A DNA stretch of 64,000 nucleotides from assembly GCA_038496675.1 (NCBI GenBank), contig CM076650.1:8082645-8146644 (forward strand), given 5' to 3'. A model generated the notes under the pieces. The model saw nothing but the letters and a program-made list of their open reading frames with translations. It searched no databases and was not told the origin of the DNA. The DNA comes from Rachycentron canadum. Lineage: Eukaryota; Chordata; Actinopteri; Carangiformes; Rachycentridae. The first letter of the stretch is position 1. Every line of letters starts with the position of its first letter. The translations under genes were made by a program, and so were the position numbers. This document shows positions 12,580-25,936 of this stretch, one piece after another.

Positions 12580-13135
12580 CCTTTGAGCTAAATGCTAACA
12601 TGTAAATAGCAGCATGCTAACATGAGCACAGTGACTATATTAATTTGATATTTAACATGTTTACAATACTTTGCCTGAGCACATGAGTATTGATAGCATG
12701 TAAACATTTGCTAATTAAACACTAAACACAAAGTAGGCTAATTCTGAGGCTGATGTGAATAGCATTAGCTTAGCAGATACAGTCATATCCATTTCATCTA
12801 TCTAATGATGGCGCTACAGAGAAAGTCAGGATCACTAAAGTCTTTTTAATTCATGCTGAGAACCACAAGTCCTAAACTTCCCCTCAAAACCACAAATGTC
12901 AACTTTCATTTCAACTGTGCCAATCCACCTTGTGAATACTGAGATATCAGACATAGAACATCCATGTGATTAGGATTTGTCCTCTGGGAATCATGAGTCT
13001 TTCTAAAAACTTTCAGGGCAATCTTGAGAAATTTACTAAAAACCAAAGATTATCAACCTCATGATGGTGCTATAGAGGACGAGTGTAGTCTGGATTAATT
13101 TAGGTCAGAACGCTTCATCCTCTGGAGACAATGAG
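12580..13135 (+). repeat. Interspersed teleost repeat, family A, copy 2 (longest)
   Basis: Opens with GCTAACATGTAAATAGC-type motifs, then 'gatgatggcgctacagagaa' and 'aaagtcaggatcactaaagt'. The block is then partly repeated: 'cctcatgatggtgctataga' precedes another 'catcctctggagacaatgag'. The internal repetition suggests a tandemly built element. No coding capacity is seen. Confidence 0.7.
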
Positions 13136-13441
13136 TGGTCGGATCTGAGCCATGCCGTTAGCATTGGCTTAAAACAAACTTCTCAGCCAACCAATATGTA
13201 GTTAAAAGCAACCGATATGTAGTTAAACAATCATATAACATTGACTTAGTCTGTAGGTTTAAGTCTTAACACAACGTCAAGACTCGTACTACAGAATACA
13301 GGACGATATGGTCCCTGTCACCACAGGGGATCAACTGTGAAACACACAGCAGCTGCACACCACAATACCAAATTAAAAGCTTCTGGCCCCTGCCCCTAAA
13401 GCTGCTTCCCAACCAATCACAGCAGCCCCCCCTTCTTTTAA

Positions 13442-13466
13442 AAAGAGAAAAAAAAAAAAAAAAAAA
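13442..13466. repeat. Poly(A) tract
   Basis: An A-rich run broken by one G near its left end, inside FHIP1A intron 1. On the minus (transcribed) strand it reads as poly(T). Confidence 0.85.
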
Positions 13467-13620
13467 AATCACTTTGCCCAAGTACCACAGAAACATCCCC
13501 ACCAACCACAGAGTTCTAGGCATAACAAGGCACACAGTCAAACTTTCACCATCTGCTTTCAGTTATGAGAGTACCGGCTGGTTGGATTCTTGTGAAGGAA
13601 TGTGAAAGCAGCGTGGAGAG

Positions 13621-13645
13621 TGTGTGTGTGTGTGTATATATATAT
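13621..13645. repeat. (TG)n(TA)n compound microsatellite
   Basis: Seven TG units followed directly by TA units. This is an ordinary compound dinucleotide repeat. Confidence 0.9.
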
Positions 13646-13856
13646 GGTTTTTTACCTTTGCTGAACCATCTTTAACAGGGACGGGTTGCTAAGAAGACGA
13701 AGACCTCATTCTTGTCCTGTCGTCACAAAACGCAAAAACGGAGATATGAAGATATGTCAAGAGAGGAGCAGGAAGTGAGTGTCTGCGTGAGAGGCAAGGC
13801 ATGTTGGGAAGTGACTGGACATGAGTAAGCAGCTCCAAACACCACTTGGATGGAGA

Positions 13857-13925
13857 TTGAGAGGAGGAGGGAGCGAGGGAGGGAGGAAGGAGCAGGAGGG
13901 GGGAGGGAATAAAAAAGAAAAACAG
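13857..13925. repeat. Purine-rich tract (GAGG/GGGA)
   Basis: About 70 nearly uninterrupted purines on the plus strand, including GGGGGGAGGG. Such tracts can form triplex or G-quadruplex structures. No conserved element was recognised. Confidence 0.75.
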
Positions 13926-15227
13926 GGTGAGAGAAAGTCTACAGAAAAGGAGGTTCAGGGAAGATGACAGCAACAGTCTTCACATGCATAAAAAGTAAAG
14001 AATATGCCAGTCGTATGTCAGCTGTTAGTATTATTATAGAAACTGAACATCAATATCACATCCTCATGATGCCCCTCTCACAGGAGAATAACACTATTGT
14101 CCCTTCCAATTAGTGCTGCCATTTCCTTCTCAACTTCGTGAGGCCCATCACCAACATTACAACTGCCCTCTCCAGTATTAAAACTGAGGGATCGTGGGAA
14201 TTATGTCACATGATGCAGCTGCCGCAAAACTCTCAGAAGCCAGCTTTTAATCACATGTACAGTGTTATAACTGACCACATAAACAGCTGTTCAACCTGTG
14301 TGCTCTATTCTGCTGCTGGCGCTTTGGCCAGTAACAATTCAAAACTGTGGGTTTCTTCATCATGAAAGCACAATGTCGTGTAAACAGAGAGAGTGAGAGG
14401 GAGACAGATGGAGAGAGATGATGTGTGTGGGTGAGTGTGCTAAAGAGAAGTCATCAAAAACTCATTTTGTTTCTCAGGCTGGTTTTGTGCTTTGCCATGA
14501 ACCCACACACATGCAGCAAACTTTCCCCGAGCAGCGCAGTATAGAAGCCACACATGGAGTCACACACAGCAAACATTGCATTTGTTTGGCAGATGCCTTT
14601 GTTATTGTTTTTTTTCCCCCCATGAAAATACATTAGGACAATTATGAGTTCAGTGTTGTGTTCGGGACAAAACAGCACACAGACAGAAGGAGCTCAGAAC
14701 TTCAAGAACCAACCGTGTAATTAACAAACAACCTGCTCCACCAACTGAGATACAGCTGCTCCACAGCTTGACTTTATTTTTCTATTTAAAGGCTGACAGC
14801 TTTTAAGGTTTTAAAAACGGTTGCCAGGCTAAAAACGGGCATCATCTGTTAATTGCTAAAGCTGACAGAACACTTGACATAATTTAATTATTTACAGCTA
14901 GACTGATAATGCGTGATCATACCTCGTATGTCAACAGCGAAAAACCAATACTAAGAATTGCTCGTTATTTTACATGCCTCTGTTTCCGTCTCCCACAAAG
15001 AATGGGTTTAATTACACCTACTCAGCTTTACTAGTAGGTTCTGACCGATTTTATTTAACAAGAAGTGACAGTATAGAAATTCCAAACATGTTTAAAGGTA
15101 ATTAAGTCATTAGATTGGTTGTCCAACAGAAAGCACTGACGTTTTTCAGCTGTAAAGTGCTAGGCTCAGTACATGCTTCAGTGACACATCTTCTTTTGTC
15201 TTTATATTTTAAAGAGATGCCGATTTA

Positions 15228-15640
15228 CAACACCGTGCAAATATTTTGTGCTCTTTAGACATTTAGATTCATATGCATCATGCAGCACCGTGAGCCATAA
15301 AAAACTATCCTCAGAGACAAGTAGAGCAAGAAGTCCTGCAACAGATGGTCTGGGCCTCACAGAGCCCTGATTTCAACATCATGGAGTCAGTCTGGTATCA
15401 CATGAAGAGGCATAAGACACAGAATCCACAGATATAACAATACTGTGGCAAGTTCTCCAAGATGCTTGACTCAATCTGCCTGTCAAACACTTTGAAAACT
15501 GCACCTACAGAAGAACTGGTCACAACAAATGACTGATTTGATTTAGGGTTATTTTCAGGTTAGATGATTTAAGTTTATTTCAAAAGCACCTTTACTTGTA
15601 ATGCTCATAGGTTCTGGACTCAAAATATTGGCCCTTGAAG
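15228..15640 (+). mobile_element. Tc1/mariner-like transposon relic with transposase C-terminus, internally deleted
   Basis: The frame around 15,350-15,415 reads SQSPDFNIMESVWYHMKR, the C-terminal catalytic block of Tc1-type transposases; the E in IMESVW is the third acidic residue of the DDE/D triad. Upstream, 'agagcaagaagtcctgcaac' and downstream 'ctgatttgatttag' match the usual flanks of this block in fish Tc1 elements. The far left, 'accgtgcaaatattttgtg', looks like the subterminal sequence of the 5' end. The N-terminal DNA-binding part is therefore missing and the copy is an internal-deletion derivative. An in-frame stop follows shortly after the E block, so it is dead. Confidence 0.82.
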
Positions 15641-17479
15641 TTCATTATTAGTTGAGTTTTAGGCATTCACTAGTAGGACAAACAAACATTGGAAAACTAC
15701 ATTTCCATAAGCCATAATTTGGTAGCATATTAGTAGGGAAAACATAGAATAAATATCTCCTTTTCTGTGTCCTCCTTTCCTGACCTGAAGATGCAGCACA
15801 TTATTAAACCCTGAACAGGGTTCGTCATCATAGAGGACATAGTAAACCGTACAACCTTTTTCTGTCATTGACTGATTTACTTAGCAGCACCCTGACCATC
15901 AGCGTCGCCGTAGTACACTCTGCTCCACTTCATCTTTTTAAGCTGCTGCCACCCATGTATTAGCGCGGCTTTGATGTGTGCTTTCATTTTCTGCTGCTCT
16001 TTCACTGTGGTTGGACTGTTTTACAATAACTGATTCTGATAAGGTATTGTCAAAAACTTTTGGTTTCATGGGGAGAACCTGAAGTTTGAAAAATCATTTT
16101 TTGATGTTATTTTGATTTGCCTTTTCCAGTGGTAGAACAGACTGAAAGATTAGCCCGATATAGGGAATTATTAGTACAGTATATTTCTGTCTTGAACAAT
16201 CAAACAATTAGGGTCAAGGTTCTTGGATTTAGCTACTTAAAACAGCACAACTGAGACTGTGTACTAGCACCTTATAATACTCTCAATCTCATGCATATTT
16301 TCCAGCACAACAAAGAAAGCCACCTGTTTTTGAAGAATAAAATCTGCTTTTTCAACTAATCTAGCAAAGGCCTGCAGATGAAAGTCATGACCTACATTGC
16401 GCTCTCATTTACAGTACCTGCTGTCATGTTGTCACCCAGTGGGAGAGCCAACAGTTACCCAGAAGACACTGCTCTATTTACCCAAAATAACCTGACATAC
16501 AGTAGTGCAAAAAGAGTGGAGCCAAAATATAGGTTGTAGAAAATACATCCTTTGTGTGTGTGAACCAGAGTTGGTTTGGAAATAGTTTGTTTTAAAGAGA
16601 TAATGTGAGAATGCAGTTCTGTTTACATTTTGTTTGTTTACATTCTCAAAATGCAGGCATACGCAAGCCTCAATGTTTTCCCCATGATTTGATCATTTCC
16701 AATTATCCAATTAAGGCAACTTGATAATTATACATATTTGTTGTCTCCTCATCTCCAGAGTCAGAGTCACGATCAGCACAAGCAGAGAAAACTAGTCTGG
16801 GATTTCCCCTCACTGAAGAGACATTTGGCTGCCTTTTCTTTCACAATGTTTTTCAGCATTTCTTTACTTACGGAGTGTTGCTCTTTGGGACAGTAAATTG
16901 AATTAATTTCTATGCTTCCCATTCAAATGTCACAAAACTTAGAGAAACTCTTGGGGAAATTGTTTACCAGCTTGTGTTTCAGCAGCTTTAAAGTGCAGTT
17001 GATTGGCCAGGGGAAGCCGCATCAATACAAATCAAGGCAAGGAGAGAGAAACTTGTTTCCAGCGCGCCATGAGAGAAACTACATTACACACTACAACACA
17101 CACTTTATTTAACAGAACAATAAGCTTTGAGGTACTTATATTCCTCTGCTCTGCTCCTTTTGCATTTTCTTTCACTCTTTGATTTATTCTTTGACGCTGG
17201 GACATGATTACAAGCAAAGTGTTCAGTCACATCAGCAAAACTAGTTTTATCCAATGTAGTATTCTGCAACAGTCCTGCAATAAATCTTCCCATGACAAAC
17301 GGCAATAATAATAATAATCAGTTTTTTGTTGAATTTTATTCTAAGAGGTGTTGATTGAACTTTAGGTTGAGCTCATTGAAACTGACTGACATTCAAGCTC
17401 TCAAACAGATTTGTTCCTGGGGGTTTATGTGACTGACAGTAGGCAAAAGGATTGCAGATGAATCTTGCGATGCACTCAG

Positions 17480-18045
17480 ACATGTCAGTGATGTATGCCA
17501 GGTGTAAGACACCTCTGCCCAGTCAGGACTGATCAAACCCTGAGTTGATGTTTGATCCACAGCCGTCTTGACACTCACTGCTGTTCTGGTGGCGTTCTTC
17601 CTTTGGCCAGTGATTCCAAATTGACTGAGGGCCTTGCAGAGGGACTGCGCAGGAAACCCTCTGTAGACCCGCTGTGTCCACCCCCCTTTAGCAGCAATCC
17701 TCAACCAAGCCCTGATAGCTGGAAACATTCTTCTCGTGCACCTTTTTCTCTCTAGCATGACCACAACCTGACTGTGAGCTCAACAACTACCACCTGTCTG
17801 GATGACTGACTGCAGCACGACCTCTGGCCTAACCAAATGCAGCGGCCTCTCTTTCAGACCAGAGGTACTTGCTCTGGTTGACAGCTCTGCACATGGTATC
17901 AGTCATTATCTTCAGGACCTGGTGATGATTCCAGTGGTGAAGTCCATCTCCCAGGGCCCAAGTCTTTTGGTCTTCCCCCAGCAGAAAAGATTTGATGGGC
18001 TCAGCAGGACATCATAGACTAATGTTAGATGTTGGGGTTCAGCTT
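17480..18045 (-). mobile_element. Decayed non-LTR retrotransposon fragment (region C-terminal to reverse transcriptase)
   Basis: Read on the minus strand from about 17,860 to 17,550, broken frames give RQVVVVELTV, then RMFPAIRAWLRIAAKGGW, then YRGFPAQSLCKALSQFGITG. The combination of an ELTV(P) motif, a GW-containing linker and a GFPAQSL...LGITG block is characteristic of the C-terminal part of R2/NeSL-like polyproteins seen in fish genomes. Assignment to a named clade is inference. Stops and frame changes show that it is inactive. Simple splicing is excluded because no flanking sites maintain frame. Confidence 0.65.
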
Positions 18046-21000
18046 TCCAAAGTCCCCCCAACCTCACAAGTGAATGAAATGCAATGCCCTGTAGTGCACT
18101 GTGGGTCTGAATACATTTGGAAACAACACTGATGAGAGCTGTTCAACCAAACCATTGAGTAATGGGCCGGAAAACAAAAACAATGAGTTAACAGACACTG
18201 AGAAGCTGAAGGGAACTGCAACAAACCCTCTCAAATACAGGCAGTCGTTCAATACAATTTTTCTACTGATTACTTAAGCTTCAAATAAATCAAATAAACT
18301 AAAAAATTAAATATCGCTGTATTAAATTCAAACGTTTGCCACATCCTTTTGAACAAGTAATTATAACATAACCTGGAACTGTTGCCTCAGTGCCAGTAAC
18401 AATGACTATTGTGATACAGATGTGACTGAAAACTGTCTGTTCATTCGTATGGTTTCACTGGTGATTTTGCATGAAGATTAACAGCACTTGACCCCTCCCC
18501 CCCTTTGGTAAATATGATAACAACATAAGAACATAGCTTTAGCTCTGATTTTATCTAAGGCATCTTTAGAAATATCAAAAGAGGAAATAAAGCCCCAGAG
18601 TGAAAGAAGTGAACATGGTTTAAAATTGAAAGAGAAATGCTCTATATATACACGAGTTTTGTCATTTATTTTCTGATCTGGCTTCTGGCATTGTCAGATT
18701 TCTGTGACACACACAGGTGTGGTCTAAAGCTCAGAGGTAAGACACACCCTTCACCCAGAGTAGAGATCATCTTTCTTGCTAAACAGGAGTTTTAAACTTC
18801 AGGTGCACTGGCAGATTTGATCCACTTTGAGCATCAAGGGCACATTATCATACTTTGACTTTCTAAACTTTACTCTTTTTCCTGGAATGAGGGGATTTTG
18901 GCTGCTAAACTTAAAAGTTTCAGTCAGAGTTTCATTTCTCCTGAAGCAGCTTTACAGCCTGTTTCCCTCTGCTGAAGGTGACATTCGGTGGCAGCCATGG
19001 TAACCCAGAGAGAGACAGGCCCATTAAAGCGATAGCAGCTGCTGAAATATTCAGGGCTACAGGTGAAGCCATCGAAGAGCCAGATAGTGCCTGGTCTGAC
19101 AATTTATAGCTGTCACCGTCCACATCCAATCAACAACACAGCAGGATGAAAAGCCATTCATTTTCTTATCTATGTCTATTATTCCCTTCAGCCAGTGGGG
19201 CAGCGACCACCGTGTTGGACCATTCATCTTTAGGAGAGACAGAGTCAGACTTAACTCGTGTTCAGAGCTGATTACAGGGATGAAATGGGCATGAGAATAA
19301 TAGAAATGATTGGACAACCTCAAACTACCGATTCTTTACTGCTAAATGTTTGCTACAAAAATATCAATGTGGGCGTAATGAAGAAAGAACAGTTCAATAA
19401 CTCAAAGTATTCAACATTTTTCACTGATTGCTCAACAATTTGTCAAATTATTTGTGTTATTCATACCTCGATTCAATGAAAAAACTAAGTGGCTATGGGA
19501 GGTTTTTGAGGAAGTGGGTTAAACCTACTATAATGAATAGTCAAGGTAAATTAAGCTGATAATGTAAACAAGCATCCAGGACACACTTGGGGACTTCAGA
19601 ATATATTGGGTGCATTTCCAATAATCACTCTCTTTTCTCTTAGTCTTTGGTCTCCACCAAGTCCTGAAGAAAGTGTGGTTCTTAAGCTACTCCACTATGT
19701 TCAGCTAGTCGCCAACTTTATCTGCCTGCCTGCCAGGTAGCGTACAACTCCGTGCTGTGCCCAACAGCAATGCTGAGAGCGCTGAGAGTGAAACGAACAG
19801 TTCCACGCCATCAAACCAAAACAATGAGCTAAAAGAAGCTCCCGTGAGCTGTGGGAGAGTGCAGTAGATTGACTTATGTGTGATTGAGTTCTGTGGCTTC
19901 ATCACCACAACTGACACCTTCACATTACACACTCATTTGATCTACTGTTAACAAAAAGGTAATCCTCTTTCAAGTCTGTAAAGCATGACTGACACGAAAT
20001 GAATCTCGTGAGCCCATAACTCCACATCTCTGGCCATCATCAATATAACCAGTGAAATAAATTACACAACATTCACTGCTCTGAATACAATTATTAATAG
20101 TTTGAGTTTGTCTTATTAAAAGTCTTACATTGATGTTTGAGGCCTAGCAACAGAAGAAATGGGTGGATGAAAAAAGAATTTTGTATCTTTATTGTTAAAC
20201 TAAGTATCAGAAAAACATCATTGTATCACACATTTCAATTTGAAGAATCCCCTCTGAGTCCATCAGGGACTGTTTCTACAAGACATGACACACAATCAAC
20301 AGGTGCTGGATAATGATTGTAACTGGCTTATGAGATAATACTGCGTATTATGTAAGCAGATAGTGTTGCTCCATGCTGCATGTCTGTGGATTTTCACATG
20401 CACATGAAGGCTAACAGGGTGTTGGCAGTTGTATTCAGCTGGAAACTGGTTTCAGAGATAGGCTGTTCCTACCATATTGCTCAGTGTTCACGAGATGAGA
20501 TTCATTAACATGGCCAAACAAACAGGTGCTCAGTTTAGCTGGGAGGGAGGAAGAAGGGGAGAAAGTCAAAGCTTAGAAAGCTCAACAAAGAAAAGCACAG
20601 TAGTACTATAGATGCTGAAAGGAAAAATACACCTTTCTATATACTGCCAAACAGAGAACACAAAAGCCCTGAAACACAATTGTTAAGACCAAAGTCATGC
20701 AACCAACTTCACATGCTGCAGCTTTCTCAGGAGAGTTCAGTCTATTGTGAAGACATAAGGCTTGGTAGAGTTATTACTACACACAGGGACAGATGAGACA
20801 GTATCCATCTTCGTGCCACTGACATTGGCAAAGGGTGACTTAATTCTTCACCTGTGTACGCATGAGTCATTGCAATTAAAGTTCATATGACATGTATTGT
20901 TTTTTTCTTCACCACCACCCAGGGAGTTACCAACAAGCCGTCCAGCCTACACAACCATATAAGATATTTGTTCCTACCAGACTCACAGGAGCGTCTCCTG

Positions 21001-21234
21001 AAATGCTGCAATGACATAGTTTTGGTTGTGTACTGGTCACAATAAAAGAATCAACGCTGAATATCTGTTGAATACAGAAAACGAACAGTGGTTTCACCAA
21101 CCCTCTATGCAAAGATGCTTCAACAGACGACCTATAGCGTTTTTTTTTTTTTTTTAGTCACAGATTAACCCTAAAAAAAATAATTAAACCAGTCCAACAG
21201 TGCACTAGCCCACTAGACATAGTACATTTCTCAT

Positions 21235-21345
21235 TGCAATGCTAGAAGAGAAGTCAGGGGATCTTTCATCCTCTGGGGACAATGAATTTCTGTGCTAACT
21301 TTCATGTCAACACAAAAGTGGTAGGGCTCCTGACTGATAATCCCC
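21235..21345 (+). repeat. Interspersed teleost repeat, family A, copy 3 (partial)
   Basis: Contains 'gaagtcaggggatctttcat' followed by 'cctctggggacaatgaattt', the central phrases of family A. Only this segment is preserved. Confidence 0.6.
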
Positions 21346-21797
21346 TAGAGCAAAACTACTAAATATATTATAATCAGGCTTTAGAAAATTATCATGTCTA
21401 ATGTGTTGTGTAATGTATTGTGTGTAACTGTGTGGTGTAAAGTCTTCTATGTGTCATTACAACCTTTCTAAATTTCCAGAAACTGAAAACATGATATCCT
21501 CATCCTCAGTAGCAGCTATGATCCTCCAGCCTGAAACTTAAAGCCACAGCTCACGACACATTTTTCTCTCCTGTTTTCCTCTGACCCTCACAGGCTAAAT
21601 TACCTCATTGTCTGTGTACAATGTGGCGCTGGTGACATCAGTCCCACTTTCATGTTGGTATGAGGAGACTTCAGCCCATCCCCTCACCACAATAGGCTTC
21701 TGTCAGTGATAAGAATGTGTGTAGTGTGGGTATATCCTATCTCTGCTCCTGCCGCTTCCTCTTAAGCTCGTTTGCATCACGTCTCACTTGCTGATTT

Positions 21798-21819
21798 AAA
21801 AAAAAAAAAAAAAAAAAAA
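21798..21819. repeat. Poly(A) tract
   Basis: 22 consecutive A in FHIP1A intron 1. No adjacent retroelement body is recognisable. Confidence 0.9.
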
Positions 21820-24800
21820 GCCATGTTTGCATGTGGATTGGGAGGGGGAGAACAGAACATAGAGCATGTCTGTGAAGTTCAGAGATGTTTATCAGAGAGA
21901 TGAGAGGAAGCTGCAGAGCTGCACTTGTGTAATTAGCCAACTGGATGAAAAGAAAAGCCCTGATACACAGCTAACTCAAAACCTAGAGTTTGCTTTTTAA
22001 AGCGAAAACAGTTCATACTAAAATACCTTGTGGGCTCATCTGTGTCAAATATTTGCCTGGGTGTGGATTTGTGTGTTTTTTTTCTCTCTCTGTGTTCTGT
22101 TTTCACCCTTTTAAGACAAATGTGTTTTTGCATTTAGAGCAAGTTAAGTTGAGGAAAAAAATATGTTTATTTCATCCTTGAAGAGATTTCACACTGCTCT
22201 TTTATGTTGAGTTACAAACTCTTGTCCACACACCTGCACCACATCTTTCCACTTCAGGACAGCTTTCCTATGACAGAGGACAAACTGCAGGCTCAATAAA
22301 TATGATTTGTGCTTTCATTCCAGTTCATTTAAAAGTTGTTTAACCGGCTTCAGTTACAATCTCTTTCCTTGTCACAGCACTTTAAGGGCAGTTCTTCAGG
22401 TTGTAATACAACAATGGGCTACAGATGTTTACAAAGATAAACCCTAAACCACCATAAAATGTCATTATATTAATATAGCAACATTTTAAGAACATAGAGT
22501 TAGATGAAGAGGTAAATGTCGCTCCCAACAAAAACTAAAGGTTGTTTTCTCATTGTGTTGAACACAAAGGGAAAACAACCAAGAGGTGTTACTTTACTTT
22601 GTGCTGGGCCTTTCAGAAACACTGCCAGAGACTGTTGCCACATAACTTTTATGATGCCTGTTACTTCTCAGAGTCAGCGTCAGGGCGCAGGAGAGGAGGG
22701 TGGGGCTAATCCCAAACACGGGACAAAGCTGAGCTTGCTTGTTCATGGTGGGAATGAGGGAGACATGTTAACGCACACAAACACCTGTTGATAAAGCAAT
22801 CACAAGGCCTGTTTTTGATGATTATTGACCGAGTTACACAGGAACTCATGTTTTTATTCTGTACACTGTTCATATTAACATACAGTCATGGGCCTATGGT
22901 TTAAGATTTAAAGTCATCAAATTTTGTGAAAAACTAATAAAATCTCACTTCATCCTAAAAGTGTTCACTGACAGTGTGTTCAGCATAGATAGCAAGAGCA
23001 AGTGAAGAATGACCCCATCCTGATCACAAACTTGTGACCTGAAACTATACATCTAATCACATTAGTATGACCATTATTCACAGTCTAGAGACGCTATGTG
23101 GGAATATCTGTTTCAAGTCTGTTCGCCAAACAGTCTCTTCAATATGTGATGTCTGTGTCACTTCGAACATCACTAGTAATTGTAAAAGATAACTGCCGAG
23201 CCACGCATTTCTCTCATTCCTCCATAATGTATCATGAAGTTTTACATTCCTGCAGCAAGTCAAGTCAGCGTTTATCTCATTTATCTTAAACCTACTTATT
23301 TTCAGGGCACTGATATGAGAAGCTGCAGAGACAGCTGGGATTTACATTTGTGCAAATGTATAGACGGGAACAGATTATGAGGCAGAGTCCACGCAGCATG
23401 CAACCAATTACACACAACAGATGACACTGTATAAATTTAGACGACACCAGCCGAGATTTCTCTATAAAACTGTCTTGAATAAGTGAAGAATAAGTGCAGC
23501 TTGTTGAAAAAACAATAAAAAAAAATACACAAATCTGCTTCCTGCAATCATCAAAACCTCACATTTTAACATCCGGTATTAAAAACGCTGTCTGACGTGA
23601 TCATACTGCAGAGGAGCTCTGACAGGGTTACATGCCGTCTTTGAGCCGAGTGCTAATGAGCTTTAAACAGGATCCACATGAAGTAAATTTTTAAGACCAG
23701 CTCAGTGACCACAGCAACCACATCGGATCATGACATATTTGGTTGTCGCATTTGTGGAGGACGAGACGCTTGTTCTCATATTAAAGAACATTAAAGAACA
23801 GCTTGACAAAGGAGTATGTATGTATGGAATATCAGTCACGTGATAACGCATGGCTGTGAGGTGGTGTGTGTGCGTGGGTGTGTGTGAAAGCAACTGTGAT
23901 CAAAACACCATACAGACCACATGACAACAACTAGACCATCTCCATCACAACTGAGCAAACTCCATCTGGAAACCGTGAGATCTGCATAGTAATGAGGCTT
24001 CAATGGTTCAACGTAGGTTTGGCATGAAGAGAAGGCCATCGAGCACATTGCATCAAAATACACTGGGGAATCATGGGGTTTACAGTGTTTCAATGTTAAA
24101 TGTTTAGCCTTAAAATGTCAAACTTAGAGAGTTGAAATGATCATTAATTATTTACTCTGTTACTATAAAATGAAGCTATTTTGATCATCAACAGATCTCA
24201 ACTGTGTCTCACATCAAAACTAAAATAATTGGGATCAGCATTTTTTCACTATTCTGACATTTCATAGACTATAAAGATGAAATGCTTCGTTCACTGATTC
24301 GTCAATAATGAAAATGATTGTTAGTTGCGGCGCTTAAAAGGAAAAAATATCCATCAGCATCTGTTAAGAAGCTTTTGAAATATCCAGCTGACTCACAGAC
24401 TCACAAACAAACAAGGTAGAGAAAACAACCTACCAAGCAACAGAGCAATAAATCAGGCGGAGGACCAGGGAACTCTTCTGGCTTTTCCTCTACAGAGAGG
24501 ATCTGAGCACAAACACAGCAGCTAACCTATAAAAGGGTGTTTTACACCAGCCGACTGTGAGGGACCTTGATTTAGCAGGTGGAAGGGAAATACCTGTACA
24601 GGAATGACACACACAGGAGGAGCAGCCATGAAACATTGATGATGTTTGCCAGCAACTCAACACCACCTGCATTCTCCCTCCCTCACAATGGATGTGTGGG
24701 GTTCAGAGCTTAGGACAGAGGCCTGTGAGGGGAACCGGGGCAGGACAGGTGAGCTGCACCTCAGGCTCAGATCCACGTGGATACGGTTCGTAACGAGGCT

Positions 24801-25279
24801 GCGTGTTCCTGCAAGACTGTGAAACCAGACGCACTTGAAAACATGTTATTAAGCGGAGGCTGGTTTGTTTGCTGCGGTTGCTAAACAGTGAAGTGTGATT
24901 GGAGATGGGTTGGGTCCACATTGTCTCTATGGTGAGGACACAACAGTGAAAGACAAGCGTGGAAACGCGGCAGAAAAATTACGCAGTTTAGTTTCTTACT
25001 TCTTTAACTTTCACGCGGATGCAAAACTAGTCCCTCACCCCTCAGTAAAGCCTGTGTCTCAGCAGATTGGAGATACCCAGATACCCGACTCCTCCACCCA
25101 CCCGCACTTGTCAATCACAGAGTCCGCAACTGTCAAGAGAAAACAACAAACCACGCGCGCGCACATGGTTCAACAACGCACCAGAAACGTCGCTGCCATG
25201 TTGTATTTGAACAGATAAGTTAAAGCCGCAGTTCAAACCGCGGCCCAGCTGGGTTTCGAGTCGTTTCTCTCCTTCTTAC

Positions 25280-25437
25280 CGTCGGACGCGGACGGAGGGA
25301 GCGCACGGTAGTTGGAGCGGCGTCGACCAGCAGCAGGTTTTAAACCACGGACACGCAGTCGGTTTGTCCTAAAAAAAAAAAAAAACCCAAAAACAAAAAC
25401 AAAACAAAACTCCAGGTCACAGCTCCAGTACAACGTC
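25280..25437 (-). other. FHIP1A: Probable non-coding first exon of FHIP1A
   Basis: A CpG-rich segment ends on the minus strand in a strong donor, GACG|GTAAGAAGG, at 25280/25279. A palindromic TATA-like TTATATAA at 25465-25472 lies about 30 bases upstream of the suggested start. The position upstream of the first coding exon and divergent from SH3D19 fits an FHIP1A leader exon. It includes a 15-A run. The start coordinate is inferred from TATA spacing, and transcript evidence would decide. Confidence 0.5.
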
Positions 25438-25464
25438 CCACTTCAGTGACAGTCCGCGGAAGTG

Positions 25465-25472
25465 TTATATAA
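25465..25472 (-). promoter_or_regulatory. TATA-like box of the FHIP1A promoter
   Basis: TTATATAA reads the same on both strands and sits about 28-35 bases upstream of the inferred FHIP1A start, inside a GC- and CpG-richer stretch (about 25.0-25.55 kb) that contrasts with the AT-rich surroundings. It could equally serve a plus-strand start. Confidence 0.4.
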
Positions 25473-25923
25473 TGTCGCCAGGCTACTTAACCTGGCCCGG
25501 AGCGCGTACAGGCACACGCACAAAGGTGAAACCGCACTAATCCTCATTTAAAAAGCTCCTCCCTCTGAGCTGCAACAGGCCACATCCAGTCAAGGAGTGT
25601 TTTTATGAGCGTTTCATCTGTGGCCGACTTTAAATGGTGTCTGGCGTCCCCAGGAAAAACCCAGACACCGCCTTAGACTCGCTGTGAAGTGTCGATATTA
25701 TAGAAACTTTACGCAGGCGACTCAAACGTGGTTTTATTTGATATGTCCGGTTCTCTAGTTCCCAAAAGCAACAACATTTCTCAAGGACGCACTTTCCATA
25801 AAACTCATTCTGTCTCATGTGAGCATGAAAAAAAAAAAAAAAATCAGTCTGGTCCTACTGATGAAATCTCATCATATTGGTTGATCTGATCTGAAGATAT
25901 AGATTTGACAAGGATCTATATGA

Positions 25924-25936
25924 CGCCACCTGCTGG
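25924..25936 (-). promoter_or_regulatory. CTCF-like motif
   Basis: The minus strand reads CCAGCAGGTGGCG, fitting the vertebrate CTCF core (CCASYAGRKGGCR) at every position. It lies between the divergent FHIP1A and SH3D19 promoters. Binding is predicted, not shown. Confidence 0.55.

Larger units (their letters stand above)
11274..25279. other. FHIP1A: FHIP1A first intron (about 14 kb)
   Basis: Between the putative non-coding exon at 25.3 kb and the first coding exon. It contains a family A repeat, a Tc1 relic, a non-LTR relic and several simple repeats, each listed separately. I found no convincing coding exon and no RNA gene. Alternative first exons of FHIP1A could lie here and would not be visible without transcript data. 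Confidence 0.55.
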
